Below, piece by piece: positions 45,944 to 55,134 of a DNA stretch of 64,000 bases. Source of the DNA: CANDOC01 sp965261725 (lineage in GTDB: Bacteria > Pseudomonadota > Gammaproteobacteria > Pseudomonadales > Endozoicomonadaceae); contig CBDHDU010000043.1 in the NCBI GenBank assembly GCA_965261725.1, positions 1 to 64,000 on the forward strand, in the 5' to 3' direction. Numbering within the stretch: the first letter of the stretch is position 1; each line of letters begins with the position of its first letter. A program made the translations under genes and the position numbers. Below the pieces are notes generated by a model. That model searched no databases, had not been told where the DNA came from, and worked only from the letters and a program-made list of their open reading frames with translations.

Positions 45944-45975
45944 CGTAAATGACAGACTGATAAGGAACAGTACTC

Positions 45976-46377
45976 ATGAAAGCGACAACTCGCTGGGTTC
46001 AGGGAATGGAAATTGCCGCTAAAACTGAATCTGATTTTGATCTGCTAATGGATGGGTCAACCAAGGCAGGTCCAAGCCCGATGGAACTGGTTCTGGCCGG
46101 TGTCGGCGGCTGTAGCTCCATTGATGTTACCGATATTCTGACCACCATGCGTCAGGATTTTGATAGTTGTGAAGCAGAACTGACCACTGAACGTGCAGAA
46201 TCAGCACCGCGGGTTTTCACCAAAATGCATGTTAACTTCGTCGTGACTGGCCGTGAGCTGAGTGAGAAAAAGGTTGCCAAGGCGGTTGAACTGTCTATGA
46301 CTAAATACTGTTCAGTAGCACTGATGCTGAACAAAAGTGTTGAGATGAGCTGGAGCCACGAAGTACGCAACGTCTGA
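45976..46377 (+). CDS. OsmC-like protein (YhfA type)
   Basis: 133 residues. The blocks GPSPMELVLAGVGGCSSIDV and the second Cys motif in MTKYCSVALML give the two redox cysteines of OsmC/Ohr-fold proteins. The small size and lack of an Ohr N-terminal part place it in the YhfA subgroup, whose physiological substrate is unknown; the fold reduces peroxides or acts in acyl-thiol chemistry. It converges with frdD. Confidence 0.88.
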   Translation: MKATTRWVQGMEIAAKTESDFDLLMDGSTKAGPSPMELVLAGVGGCSSIDVTDILTTMRQDFDSCEAELTTERAESAPRVFTKMHVNFVVTGRELSEKKVAKAVELSMTKYCSVALMLNKSVEMSWSHEVRNV

Positions 46378-46386
46378 TTAAAGGCG

Positions 46387-46413
46387 ATGACTGGAAGTAC
46401 TGCTTCCAGTCAT
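46387..46413. terminator. Hairpin between convergent osmC-like and frdD genes
   Basis: A perfect 11-base stem, atgactggaag with cttccagtcat, around a 5-base loop. It lies between two convergent stops and probably ends transcription from both sides, although the T tract is weak. Confidence 0.65.
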
Positions 46414-46418
46414 ACTAA

Positions 46419-46784
46419 TTAAACGACAAGAATAAGTACGAGGCAGGCAATACTCAGGGTAAAAGCAATACCGTAGCAGAGTAGCTTGATTCCGGGACCG
46501 GGATGATATCCAAAATCATGCAGGCTGTGATAAATACGGTGTACGCAATGCCAGAAGGTCAGGGCAATAATAACCAGTAATAACAGTTTCCCGATCAGGG
46601 TTCCGGCAAAGCCCAGCATTCTTTCATAGTCGAGAATCTCTGCCGGTAAAATGCCGAGCGGAATTAATATTCCGATAACGAGCACCAGTATTGGCGTAAT
46701 AAAAGCAGTTACTACCCCACCGGCACCAAATAACGACCAGAAAAAAGGTTCGTTGTGTTTCCACTGCATCTGATCTTCATTCAT
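46419..46784 (-). CDS. frdD: Fumarate reductase membrane subunit D
   Basis: 121 residues from ATG 46784, one base after the frdC stop; the frame's earlier start would overlap frdC. It has three membrane helices and the family start NEPFFWSLFGAGGVVTAFITP, then HRIYHSLHDFG. With FrdC it anchors FrdAB to the inner membrane and binds menaquinol. Confidence 0.93.
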   Translation of the reverse strand: MNEDQMQWKHNEPFFWSLFGAGGVVTAFITPILVLVIGILIPLGILPAEILDYERMLGFAGTLIGKLLLLVIIALTFWHCVHRIYHSLHDFGYHPGPGIKLLCYGIAFTLSIACLVLILVV

Positions 46785-46785
46785 T

Positions 46786-47178
46786 TTACACTCCCCACAC
46801 AGCAGCAATCAGAACCACAATGGACACTAGTGCCATGCCCCCAAGGTGTGTTCGGGTGATAAGCTGAGCTGAAACCTTCTTTTCTCCAACCTGCAAATGC
46901 ATAGCTTTGGGAGCCGCGTGAAACCATGTCCAGCTATGATAAAGCGCCAATAGCAGGGTGATAAAACTGAAGCCAATCATCAATGGGTTTGACTGGCTGT
47001 TCACCCAGCCTTCCCAGGATTGCGGGCTTTTCACCAGACAGCCTAGGCCGACTAACAGATTCAACGTCCACAGCCCGATAAAAAGGCTGCTCATTTCCCG
47101 AATCATATAGTTACGGTACCAGGGATGTTTTAAATACCAGGTACGTGACATCTGGCGGTGATAAGGACGACGAGTCAT
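46786..47178 (-). CDS. frdC: Fumarate reductase membrane subunit C
   Basis: 130 residues, three membrane helices. It begins TRRPYHRQMSRTWYLKHPWYRNYMIREMSS, typical of FrdC, and has the helix with TWFHAAPKAM. Its start overlaps the frdB stop by four bases. Confidence 0.93.
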   Translation of the reverse strand: MTRRPYHRQMSRTWYLKHPWYRNYMIREMSSLFIGLWTLNLLVGLGCLVKSPQSWEGWVNSQSNPLMIGFSFITLLLALYHSWTWFHAAPKAMHLQVGEKKVSAQLITRTHLGGMALVSIVVLIAAVWGV

Positions 47179-47957
47179 GGTCGCACCTCTTCTTTATCTG
47201 AGCTTTTATTTGAGCGAGGAAACAGAAATGAAAGCGCCCAGTCCTGAGTACCTGTCGCTTTTTCCTGCTGAATGGCTGCCGCAGGATCAACAGATTTGGG
47301 GCAAACTTCAGAGCAGTAGCCGATAAAGGTACAGGTCCAGACTCCGTTTTTATCCTGCATCACCGCTGTGCGCTGTTCTTTGCCTTTGTCTCGGGAATCG
47401 TGGTTATAACGATGTCCCAGCGTCAGGGCGGCAGGCCCGGTAAATAATGGGTTCAGCCCGAACTGGGGGCAGGCGGAATAGCAAAGCATACAGTTAATAC
47501 AGGCGGAATATTGTTTGTAACGCATTAACTGGGCAGGTGTCTGTTTATTAACCTGTGAGGGTGTCGTCTTATGAGTGTCTGCTGCGGCATCAATAATATA
47601 GGGCTTTACAGATTCCAGCTTGCGCATGAAGTCTTCGCTATCGACAATCAGGTCTCGCTCAATAGGAAAGTTTGCCAGCGGTTCAACCTTCATCGAACCC
47701 GGATAGTAATCCCTTAAAAATGTTTCGCAGCCCAGCTTTGGCTCGCCATTAATTACCATCCCGCAACTGCCACAAACAGCCATTCGGCAGGACCAGCGGT
47801 AAGCCAGTGATGAGTCTACTTCATCCTTGATATAAGCGAGTGCATCCAGCATTGACCAGCTGTCGTTGTAGGGAATCTCAAATGTCCCGAATGCGGGCTC
47901 ATTATCAGACTCCGGGTTATAGCGGAGAATCTCCAGCGTTATCGTCGTATCGCTCAT
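47175..47957 (-). CDS. frdB: Fumarate reductase iron-sulfur subunit
   Basis: 260 residues. The 2Fe-2S ligands lie in SCRMAVCGSCGM with Cys again in LGCETF. The second domain has CINCMLCYSACP and a later CSEVCPKSVDP for the 3Fe-4S and 4Fe-4S clusters. It passes electrons from the quinol site to FrdA. It overlaps both frdA and frdC by four bases. Confidence 0.95.
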   Translation of the reverse strand: MSDTTITLEILRYNPESDNEPAFGTFEIPYNDSWSMLDALAYIKDEVDSSLAYRWSCRMAVCGSCGMVINGEPKLGCETFLRDYYPGSMKVEPLANFPIERDLIVDSEDFMRKLESVKPYIIDAAADTHKTTPSQVNKQTPAQLMRYKQYSACINCMLCYSACPQFGLNPLFTGPAALTLGHRYNHDSRDKGKEQRTAVMQDKNGVWTCTFIGYCSEVCPKSVDPAAAIQQEKATGTQDWALSFLFPRSNKSSDKEEVRP

Positions 47958-49744
47958 AGGTTCTCCTGTTGCTGGTCGTTGGTGGAAGCCGTTTCCGCTG
48001 CCTTGCCGTAAGCACGAACACCGGGAGGGTAGCGAGTGATATTGACCGGTTCATAGGATAGCTGCGGCTGCCCATCATGCTGAAAGGTTACCAGTGAATG
48101 CTGTAGATAATCCGTGTCGTTACGCTGGTTATATTCATCCAGCCGTTGGTGGGCTCCCCGTGATTCTTTCCGGTTGAGCGATGACAGAGCAATCGTTTCG
48201 GCAACATCTAAAGATGCTTTCAATTCAAACGCCATCAGCAGCTCAGTATTGAAAACACGGCTCTTATCTTCAATTTTGATATCTGAAAAACGTTGTTTAA
48301 GTTCGGTTATTTTATCCAGCCCCTGTTGCATTTCGCTTTGCTGGCGATAGATGCCAAAAGCGTTTTCCATGGTTTCACACATGGTTTTTCTCAGGGTTGA
48401 GACTTTTTCTTTTCCCTGTGCCTGGCGCAGTTTTTCTACCTCATCAATCAGTGCTTCGCCTTGTTGCTGTAGTTTGTTGAAATCGCTGTTTGGTGTTGCT
48501 GCGGCATATTCAGCGGCTTTCTGTCCGGCAACCTTGCCAAATACCACCAGTTCGGCAAGTGAGTTGGAACCCAGCCGGTTAGCGCCGTGAATCCCTACGC
48601 TGGAACATTCACCCACGGCATAGAGTCCGGGCAGGGAGGTTGTTGTCATATCGGTTCTGATACCGCCCATCGTGTAGTGAGCGGCAGGACGTACCGGAAT
48701 CGGCTCTCGCGTTGCATCAATCCCCATATAGTTTTTAGCGAGGGACAGAATCATCGGCAGGCGTTCTTTCAGCTTGGCTTGACCCAGATGATGTAAGTCC
48801 AGATGAACCGCATCACCTAATGGTGTTTCAATGGTGCGTCCCTGTCGTTGTTCATGCCAGAATGCCTGCGACAGTTTATCTCTGGGGCCAAGCTCCATGG
48901 TTTTATTCTGGGGCTGCCCCGGTGGTGTTTCCGGCCCCAGCCCGTAATCTTGCAGGTACCGGTAGCCATCTTTATTCAGCAGAATGCCGCCTTCACCACG
49001 ACAACCTTCAGTAATCAGAATGCCTGAACCCGGTAACCCTGTCGGGTGATACTGGACAAATTCCATATCCTGCAAGGCGACTCCGGCGCGATAAGCCATC
49101 GCCATACCGTCACCGGTAACAATGCCGCCATTGGTATTGAACTGAAACAGACGACCGGCACCACCGGTTGCGAGAATCACTGAGCGAGCCTGAATCAGGA
49201 ACGGTTCTCCGGTTTTCAATTCAATAGCGACCAGACCCTGACAGCGACCGTCTTCGATAACCAAATTGACGGCAAAGAATTCATCACAGCGTTTAATGGA
49301 AGGGTATTTCAGGGATGTCTGAAACAGCGTATGCAGCATGTGAAACCCGGTTTTGTCGGCGGCAAACCAGGTCCGTTCAATTTTCATGCCGCCAAATGCC
49401 CGTACGTTGGTATTGCCATCACTTTTGCGTGACCATGGGCAACCCCAGTGTTCCAGCTGAATCATTTCCTCTGTGGCATGTTCAACAAAGTAGTCGACAG
49501 TATCCTGATTACACAACCAGTCGCCCCCGGAGACTGTATCCTGAAAGTGATGTTCCAGTGAGTCATGATCCTGAATTACCCCGGCCGATCCACCTTCCGC
49601 AGCCACGGTGTGACTTCGCATCGGGTAAACTTTTGATACCAGAGTGATTTCGAGATCAGGGCTGGATTCTGCAGCAGCAATGGCTGCTCTTAACCCGGCG
49701 CCCCCGGCTCCGATAATTGCAATATCAGTTTTCAGGACCTGCAT
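47954..49744 (-). CDS. frdA: Fumarate reductase flavoprotein subunit
   Basis: 596 residues from ATG 49744 (AGAGGA nine bases upstream); the extra 13 residues of the longer frame are not needed. FAD-binding start TDIAIIGAGGAGLRAA, covalent flavin His in RSHTVAAEGG, active-site region HPTGLPGSGILITEGCRGEGG, and C-terminal flavoprotein domain. It reduces fumarate to succinate in anaerobic respiration on the cytoplasmic face of the inner membrane. It is the first gene of frdABCD. No clear FNR site was found upstream. Confidence 0.96.
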   Translation of the reverse strand: MQVLKTDIAIIGAGGAGLRAAIAAAESSPDLEITLVSKVYPMRSHTVAAEGGSAGVIQDHDSLEHHFQDTVSGGDWLCNQDTVDYFVEHATEEMIQLEHWGCPWSRKSDGNTNVRAFGGMKIERTWFAADKTGFHMLHTLFQTSLKYPSIKRCDEFFAVNLVIEDGRCQGLVAIELKTGEPFLIQARSVILATGGAGRLFQFNTNGGIVTGDGMAMAYRAGVALQDMEFVQYHPTGLPGSGILITEGCRGEGGILLNKDGYRYLQDYGLGPETPPGQPQNKTMELGPRDKLSQAFWHEQRQGRTIETPLGDAVHLDLHHLGQAKLKERLPMILSLAKNYMGIDATREPIPVRPAAHYTMGGIRTDMTTTSLPGLYAVGECSSVGIHGANRLGSNSLAELVVFGKVAGQKAAEYAAATPNSDFNKLQQQGEALIDEVEKLRQAQGKEKVSTLRKTMCETMENAFGIYRQQSEMQQGLDKITELKQRFSDIKIEDKSRVFNTELLMAFELKASLDVAETIALSSLNRKESRGAHQRLDEYNQRNDTDYLQHSLVTFQHDGQPQLSYEPVNITRYPPGVRAYGKAAETASTNDQQQENL

Positions 49745-49890
49745 ATATAGAGTGTCCTCTGTTGACGATAGTTGTTGTCGCAATGCTGCTTATGCAGATT
49801 TTATTTTTAGCCTAATGGCGGAGCTTTGCGGAAAATACGCGTTTTCATTCTCATCTGATGACCCGCCGCTACAGGTAAGATAGAATTCGA

Positions 49891-49911
49891 AAATGTTATA
49901 GTGTAACGTTT
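49891..49911. promoter_or_regulatory. Zur box candidate upstream of the zinc cluster
   Basis: aaatgttatagtgtaacgttt is a near-palindrome that fits the gammaproteobacterial Zur consensus (AATGTTATAnTATAACATT) with a few mismatches in the right half. It lies 49 bases before the start of the DUF2946-like gene and about 150 bases from frdA. All genes that follow look like a zinc-uptake cluster, which supports Zur control. Confidence 0.75.
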
Positions 49912-49959
49912 ATTGTTAGTTTTGCCCTTTGCCAGCCCCTAGGCAGATAAGCTCTGAAC

Positions 49960-50292
49960 ATGATTGATATACCCAAAGCAGCAGGGACGATTGCCATCCT
50001 GAACCGGGAACACTCGAATAAACGGGTGCTCGGATTATGTTTGCTGCTGGTTGTTCTCAGCTACTGGTTTATGGCCGGTGTATTGCACCACCATGATGAT
50101 GACTCTGCTTCAGCACATGACCACCTGTCATGCTTAATGCTGCACGCCACTCAGGCGGCGGCTGTTAATACGTTTAATCTGCATTCAGCTCCCCTGTCAG
50201 AAATCATACGCTCAAAAACTGTATCTGTCGTCTACGAAGCGTCAACATTGCAGTACTGTTTTATTCGGGCGCCGCCTCTGAATTACGCTTGA
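49960..50292 (+). CDS. Small His-rich membrane-anchored protein (DUF2946-like)
   Basis: 110 residues. One membrane helix (about 24-42, GLCLLLVVLSYWFMAGVL) is followed at once by HHHDDD and later SAHDH, a cluster that could bind metal on the periplasmic side. The C-terminal IRAPPLNYA resembles the 'R.PP' end of DUF2946 proteins, which often sit in metal loci. It is first in the Zur-box transcript. Function unknown; a zinc role is inferred from position and His content. Confidence 0.55.
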   Translation: MIDIPKAAGTIAILNREHSNKRVLGLCLLLVVLSYWFMAGVLHHHDDDSASAHDHLSCLMLHATQAAAVNTFNLHSAPLSEIIRSKTVSVVYEASTLQYCFIRAPPLNYA

Positions 50293-50385
50293 TCTGAATC
50301 GTTCAATTTATACCAAGACAGTATAGTGGACCTCGTTTTCTGCTATGCGGTCTCTGTTTTTTCCTGTATTTCAGAAGTGAATTTT

Positions 50386-50970
50386 ATGCACAAACTATTA
50401 CCTCTTGCGCTGGCGACTGCTGTTGTATCTTCTATGGCTCAGGCTGAAGGTCATTCCAATATGCGTCGTGTGGATGCTCATGTCCATGGCGCAGGCGTAG
50501 TGAATATTGCGACTGAAGGTAACCTGCTTTATATCGAAGCTGAGCTGCCCGGCAGCGATGTCACTGGTTTTGAATCTGTTCGTACGGACGAGCAGCGCCG
50601 CCAGGTAGCAGCTGCAAAAGAAAAGCTGACAGCGGGTGATATGTGGATTTTGCCTGCCGCTGCAAAGTGCACTCTGGCTGAAGCGCATGCTGATGTGAGC
50701 ACTGATGTTGGTGGTCATGAAGGGCATGATCATGAACACGAAGCTAAGCACGACGATCATGATGACCATGCTCATGAAAAAGAAAGTAGTCACCTTGAGT
50801 TTCATGCCAGCTGGACCTACCGCTGTGACGCTCCGGCAAAGCTGACAGTTATTGATACTCGTTTATTCAAACAACTACCTACCCTGAAGCAAGTGGCTGT
50901 TCAGGCGCTGACAGAAACTAGTCAGGTTGCTGTCAAACTGAATCCTGCCGCTTCACAAATCAAGTTCTAA
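50386..50970 (+). CDS. zrgA: ZrgA-type periplasmic zinc-binding protein (DUF2796)
   Basis: 194 residues from ATG 50386. Signal peptide cleaved near AQA-EG. The mature protein begins VDAHVHGAGVVNIATEGN, the family signature, and continues with ELPGSDVTGFE. A His/Asp/Glu-rich insert (about residues 107-129) is the flexible zinc-binding segment. In Vibrio (ZrgA) and Pseudomonas (PA4063) such proteins bind zinc and help uptake together with an adjacent ABC ATPase and permease; the same genes follow here. Confidence 0.88.
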   Translation: MHKLLPLALATAVVSSMAQAEGHSNMRRVDAHVHGAGVVNIATEGNLLYIEAELPGSDVTGFESVRTDEQRRQVAAAKEKLTAGDMWILPAAAKCTLAEAHADVSTDVGGHEGHDHEHEAKHDDHDDHAHEKESSHLEFHASWTYRCDAPAKLTVIDTRLFKQLPTLKQVAVQALTETSQVAVKLNPAASQIKF

Positions 50971-50973
50971 TCT

Positions 50974-51729
50974 ATGACTGATACAACAGTGAGCCCTGTC
51001 GTACTCGATAAGGTGCTTTATAGCTGGGCAGCCGGGAATCCGGTTATCGACATACCTGAAATGCAGATTGCATCAGGTGAAAAGGTGTTTATCAAAGGCC
51101 CGAGCGGCAGTGGTAAAACCACACTGCTGGGATTGATTGGTGGTGTGCTGGAACCAGCAAGTGGTGATATAAAACTGCTGGGGACTTCTCTGAATCAGCT
51201 TTCACCGATGCAGAGAGACGCCTTTCGGGCGCAGCATATCGGTTTCATCTTTCAGATGTTTAACCTGATTCCGTACCTTTCAGTTGTTGAAAACGTGGTG
51301 CTGCCGGCAACATTTGCGCCTCGTCGTAAACAACGTGTGACTGAGCAGGGCGTAACGCTGGAACAGGAAGCAGAACGACTGCTGACTCAGCTTGGTTTGG
51401 ATGATCCGGCATTGTTAAAACGTCAGGTTACCGAGTTGAGTATTGGTCAGCAGCAGCGTGTTGCTGCCGCCAGGGCTTTGATTGGTCGCCCGGAAATTAT
51501 TATTGCCGATGAACCGACCTCTGCACTCGATGCCGATGCCAGAGAAGCATTTATCAAACTGCTGTTTCAGGAATGTGAAGCGGCAGGTAGCACACTGTTG
51601 TTTGTCAGTCATGACCCCGCGTTGGAAAAGCTGTTCGACCGGGGGCTGGCACTGGCTGATATTAATCGTGCATCAGCGCAGGCAAAAGCCGCGGCAAACA
51701 GCGATACGGAGGTTGCATGTCACTCTTGA
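50974..51729 (+). CDS. ABC transporter ATPase of the zinc cluster
   Basis: 251 residues. Walker A GPSGSGKTTLL, Q-loop IFQMFNL, signature LSIGQQQRVAAARAL, Walker B EIIIADEPTSALD. It belongs to the LolD/MacB-like group that pairs with FtsX-type permeases; the next gene is one and overlaps by 13 bases. It starts three bases after zrgA ends. It corresponds to ZrgB and PA4064 by order. It powers a mechanotransmitting permease rather than a classical channel importer. Confidence 0.9.
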   Translation: MTDTTVSPVVLDKVLYSWAAGNPVIDIPEMQIASGEKVFIKGPSGSGKTTLLGLIGGVLEPASGDIKLLGTSLNQLSPMQRDAFRAQHIGFIFQMFNLIPYLSVVENVVLPATFAPRRKQRVTEQGVTLEQEAERLLTQLGLDDPALLKRQVTELSIGQQQRVAAARALIGRPEIIIADEPTSALDADAREAFIKLLFQECEAAGSTLLFVSHDPALEKLFDRGLALADINRASAQAKAAANSDTEVACHS

Positions 51730-52979
51730 AACTTGCAGGGAAAAGCATTGCTAACCGTCGTGTTACTGCATTGCTGACGATCTTCTCGATTGCCATCAGC
51801 GTTATGCTCCTGTTGGGCGTAGAGCGGGTACGGGTTGAGGCTAAACAAGGTTTTACGAACACTATTTCCGACACTGACTTGATTGTTGGTGCGCGCGGAG
51901 GTGATGTAAACCTGTTGCTTTATTCGGTCTTCCATATCGGTGATGCGACCAATAATATTTCCTGGGAAAGCTATCAGGATCTTGCTTCCAAGCCGGTTGT
52001 TGAATGGACTATTCCGATTGCACTGGGTGATTCCCATCGTGGCTTTCGGGTAATGGGGACATCGCCTTCTATCTTTGAGCATTTCCGTTATCAGGACGAT
52101 AGCAAACTGAATGTTCAGGAAGGCAAACCTTTCAGTGATCTGTACGATGTTGTTATCGGTGCTGATGTCGCCCAGTCTCTGGGGTATTCCATCGGGCAGG
52201 AAATCACTCTGTCTCATGGTATGGATGAGGTTGCCCTGCAGGATCATAAAGACAAGCCATTTCGGGTGAGTGGTATTCTGACAAAAACCGGTACACCAAT
52301 GGACCGGGTGCTGATGATTTCTCTGGAAGGTATTAATGCCCTGCATATTGACTGGCTGGGCGGTGCGCCACCGATTCCCGGTTTTGAAATGAGCCGGGAT
52401 CAGGTTAAGGCAATGGATCTGACGCCGGAATCGATTACTGCAACTTATGTTGGTCTCAAGTCCCGTATTTCAGCATTCCGATTGCAGCGTGAAATCAATG
52501 AGTACCCAGAGGAAGCGCTGCAGGCAATTATGCCGGGTGTAGCACTGCAAAAGCTGTGGGCGCTGGTCGGAACCGGTGAGAAGGCATTGCTGGCTATCTC
52601 TGCACTTGTGGTGCTGGCAGGTTTAACGGGCATGCTGACGTCTATTCTGACATCTCTGAATGAACGCCGTCGTGAAATGGCAATTCTGCGCTCTGTTGGT
52701 GCTCGCCCGTGGCATATTTTCTTCCTGTTGCTGGCAGAAGCTTTGCTGTATGCCGTAGCGGGTTGCCTGCTAGGTTTGCTGATGCTTTACGGGCTGCTGT
52801 TTGTATTGCAGCCGGTATTGCACAGTATTCTGGGTATGCAGTTTGCAATTGGCTGGCCGGGTGAATTCGAATTGATGATGCTGGGCGCTGTTGTGGTGCT
52901 GGCTGTTTTGATGGGTATTGCGCCAGCCTGGCGGGCTTATCGGAATTCTTTGGCGGATGGTTTAACAATTAGAGTTTAG
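51717..52979 (+). CDS. FtsX/MacB-type ABC permease of the zinc cluster
   Basis: 420 residues. One N-terminal helix, a large periplasmic domain (about 45-265), then three C-terminal helices with LTGMLTSILTSLNERRREMAILRSVGARPWHIF, the FtsX permease signature. It overlaps the ATPase gene and corresponds to ZrgC and PA4065. The partner DUF3299 gene, adjacent in Pseudomonas, lies 2.7 kb further on here. Confidence 0.9.
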   Translation: MSLLKLAGKSIANRRVTALLTIFSIAISVMLLLGVERVRVEAKQGFTNTISDTDLIVGARGGDVNLLLYSVFHIGDATNNISWESYQDLASKPVVEWTIPIALGDSHRGFRVMGTSPSIFEHFRYQDDSKLNVQEGKPFSDLYDVVIGADVAQSLGYSIGQEITLSHGMDEVALQDHKDKPFRVSGILTKTGTPMDRVLMISLEGINALHIDWLGGAPPIPGFEMSRDQVKAMDLTPESITATYVGLKSRISAFRLQREINEYPEEALQAIMPGVALQKLWALVGTGEKALLAISALVVLAGLTGMLTSILTSLNERRREMAILRSVGARPWHIFFLLLAEALLYAVAGCLLGLLMLYGLLFVLQPVLHSILGMQFAIGWPGEFELMMLGAVVVLAVLMGIAPAWRAYRNSLADGLTIRV

Positions 52980-52988
52980 TACGTGGTT

Positions 52989-53025
52989 CAACTTGCTATG
53001 CGTAACTTTTTGGCATAGCAAGTTG
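52989..53025. terminator. Strong hairpin between convergent genes
   Basis: caacttgctatgc pairs perfectly with gcatagcaagttg over 13 bases around an 11-base loop. It lies ten bases after the permease stop and before the convergent stop of the orphan gene, so it is probably a bidirectional terminator. Confidence 0.7.
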
Positions 53026-53042
53026 GATGTTCTGTAAATTAA

Positions 53043-54230
53043 TTACTTGCTTGCCGGTAATGAAATGAAACCACTTTGGGATAACTCGATTATGTGAGGA
53101 TTCATTGCTCCACCGGTTTTAAATGATCGGCTATCTCTTAATAGAGAGGCCAGTTTATCTTCAGCAGTACTCCGCTGGTCGGAATCAATAAGGTAAACTA
53201 TTTCTTGAAGCTGATAGACTGCTTTTTGCTGCCTGTTATAGCAATCTCGCCTTAAAGGCTGAAGCTGATCTAAAGCCGCTTTATAGCGTCCCTCTTCCGC
53301 TTTTGCATGTGCTTCACTATGGATTGCCAATTCTCTTGAAGATAACCAGTTCGTAGCACTTTTGGGTGTGGAGAAGGCTTTACGATCATGATCCTTTGGT
53401 GAACCTTCCTTACTGATCACAGAGACATAGGGTGAGCATGTGTGTTGAGTAACATCAAGAGGTGCAGAACACCGGGTGAATTTGCGCTCTCCTTTGCCGT
53501 TACATGGAGACAAGAATCCTACTAAACTGCTTTTTACTTTACTTTTGGTTGAAATTTTAGAGCCTTTTACTTTGCTTTGGTGTGACCCTAAATCTTCAGG
53601 CTCCTTTGATTCTTGCTTAGAATACAACGTCTTATTTTTATCAATATAGATTGCAATATATTGGGTTTCAGCAAATTTTAAAGAGTAGTCTTCGTCGTCA
53701 GGAATTACATAAGAACCATTGATATCTTCATCAGAGCAGCATTGTATTGATATTGCATCGCCTGATATGAATACAAAGTAAGCTCTGGTGACACGATATT
53801 CTTCTGAAGAGTCATCAAAGAAAAACAGATCTGACTCTAATAGCTGACAAGAGTCAGGGTTTTCTATATGCCCCATCTTGCTGGAGCCTGCTATTAGGTT
53901 TGTATTGACACTGGATAATAATGTTATGGTTTTGAGGCTGCTTACAGATGATATGGCTTCAAGTGTTACCATGCATGGTCGTCTAAAGTCTGCTTTATAT
54001 CTGCTGCTACAAGATGCACCTGTAGTGACTTGCTCCTCTAGTGTAATGCTCATTCGAGAGCTGTCATCCGGGGTGAATTGGCTGATATTAAGCACGACAT
54101 TATCAGCAGGTTTGCTGGTTAGAATCCATATGGCTCTGTTTTTTGCAGCATTAGCTGTATTTATAAATATGAGGCTACAAAATATAAGGCAATAAGTTTG
54201 TATTGTGTTACTGGAGTGTTTGAGATTCAT
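53043..54230 (-). CDS. Secreted Cys-containing protein of unknown function
   Basis: 395 residues with a signal peptide (cleavage after TANA-AKN). The mature protein has many cysteines (ASCSSRYK, RRPCMV, DSCQLL, SIQCCSDED, LSPCNGK), a Lys/Ser-rich middle and a C-terminal helical part that resembles a TPR pair (AHAKAEEGRYKAALDQLQPL). It is not recognised. Base use is more AT-rich than its neighbours, and it lies with a yjjPB pair inside what is elsewhere one zinc cluster, so it may be a later arrival. Confidence 0.65.
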   Translation of the reverse strand: MNLKHSSNTIQTYCLIFCSLIFINTANAAKNRAIWILTSKPADNVVLNISQFTPDDSSRMSITLEEQVTTGASCSSRYKADFRRPCMVTLEAISSVSSLKTITLLSSVNTNLIAGSSKMGHIENPDSCQLLESDLFFFDDSSEEYRVTRAYFVFISGDAISIQCCSDEDINGSYVIPDDEDYSLKFAETQYIAIYIDKNKTLYSKQESKEPEDLGSHQSKVKGSKISTKSKVKSSLVGFLSPCNGKGERKFTRCSAPLDVTQHTCSPYVSVISKEGSPKDHDRKAFSTPKSATNWLSSRELAIHSEAHAKAEEGRYKAALDQLQPLRRDCYNRQQKAVYQLQEIVYLIDSDQRSTAEDKLASLLRDSRSFKTGGAMNPHIIELSQSGFISLPASK

Positions 54231-54357
54231 TCTTATATTCCTGCTGTTTTTTTAGTGTCTAGAGGATATAGACAAGAAATTTGCTCATTTCCATATGCGT
54301 ATGAAAATTGGTTTTTTTAGCTATTTTTGTTAGTGATCCTGAATTTGCCTGATTTTT

Positions 54358-55134
54358 ATGAATGACCTTAAAAAGGCTACTCATATCATTGTTGATGTTC
54401 TGTTATTAATGATGTGCTCTGGAAGCCACACTCAGCGGACATACTGGGCTTTGAACAGATTGCTCAAAGTACTTCAGTTTGAAGCGGATAGCTTGATTAC
54501 CTGCAGTGGTATCGTCCTGACGCTGCATGATGGTAGTGGTATGCGTTACACGGTGGTAAGACAAATACCGGACCTTGTCGTGAATATGAATGTGGTCGAC
54601 AAACTCAACGAACTCAGCTGGAATGCGCAACGTCAACAGATGACACTGTCTGAAATAAAGGCACAGCTTGCAACCATCAAGTCAGAAGCAAATTATCGCT
54701 ACCCTGCATTCATTCTTGTTCCGTCAGTAGCAGCCGCCTGCGCTGCTATTGCGGGTCTGGCAGGAGGTGATCTGGCAACGATGTTGATGACTTTTCTGGG
54801 AAGTGTCGCCGGAATGCTGGTGCGCCAGAAAATGCATGCAGCAGGTTATAAAGGTGTTTTTATTACACTGATTGCTGCCAGTGCTTCTGTTGCCGTCGCG
54901 GCGGCGGGATTTTTTTTGCCGATGGATGTCGATAGTCATATAGCGGCGGCTCACACTGTGTTGTTTTTAATGCCGGGCGTGCCGCTGGTGTTGGGGTTTG
55001 GTGATCTGATGTATGGCCATATTACCAACGGCATTACCCGCTGTATGTGGTGTGGCGTGATTGTTTTCACGACAGCTGTTGGCATTGTGATAGTGCTGCA
55101 CTGTTATGGCATTAATCAATTGATTGAGTTATGA
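54358..55134 (+). CDS. yjjP: YjjP-like exporter subunit, second pair
   Basis: 258 residues. The N-terminal DUF1212 motif VDVLLLMMCSGSHTQRTYWALNRL corresponds to that of the first YjjP in this window, and a hydrophobic half with FLMPGVPLVLGFGDLMYGHI follows. Overall it is clearly diverged from the copy at 3729-4523, so this is an old paralogue. The stop overlaps the yjjB start by four bases. Confidence 0.85.
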   Translation: MNDLKKATHIIVDVLLLMMCSGSHTQRTYWALNRLLKVLQFEADSLITCSGIVLTLHDGSGMRYTVVRQIPDLVVNMNVVDKLNELSWNAQRQQMTLSEIKAQLATIKSEANYRYPAFILVPSVAAACAAIAGLAGGDLATMLMTFLGSVAGMLVRQKMHAAGYKGVFITLIAASASVAVAAAGFFLPMDVDSHIAAAHTVLFLMPGVPLVLGFGDLMYGHITNGITRCMWCGVIVFTTAVGIVIVLHCYGINQLIEL

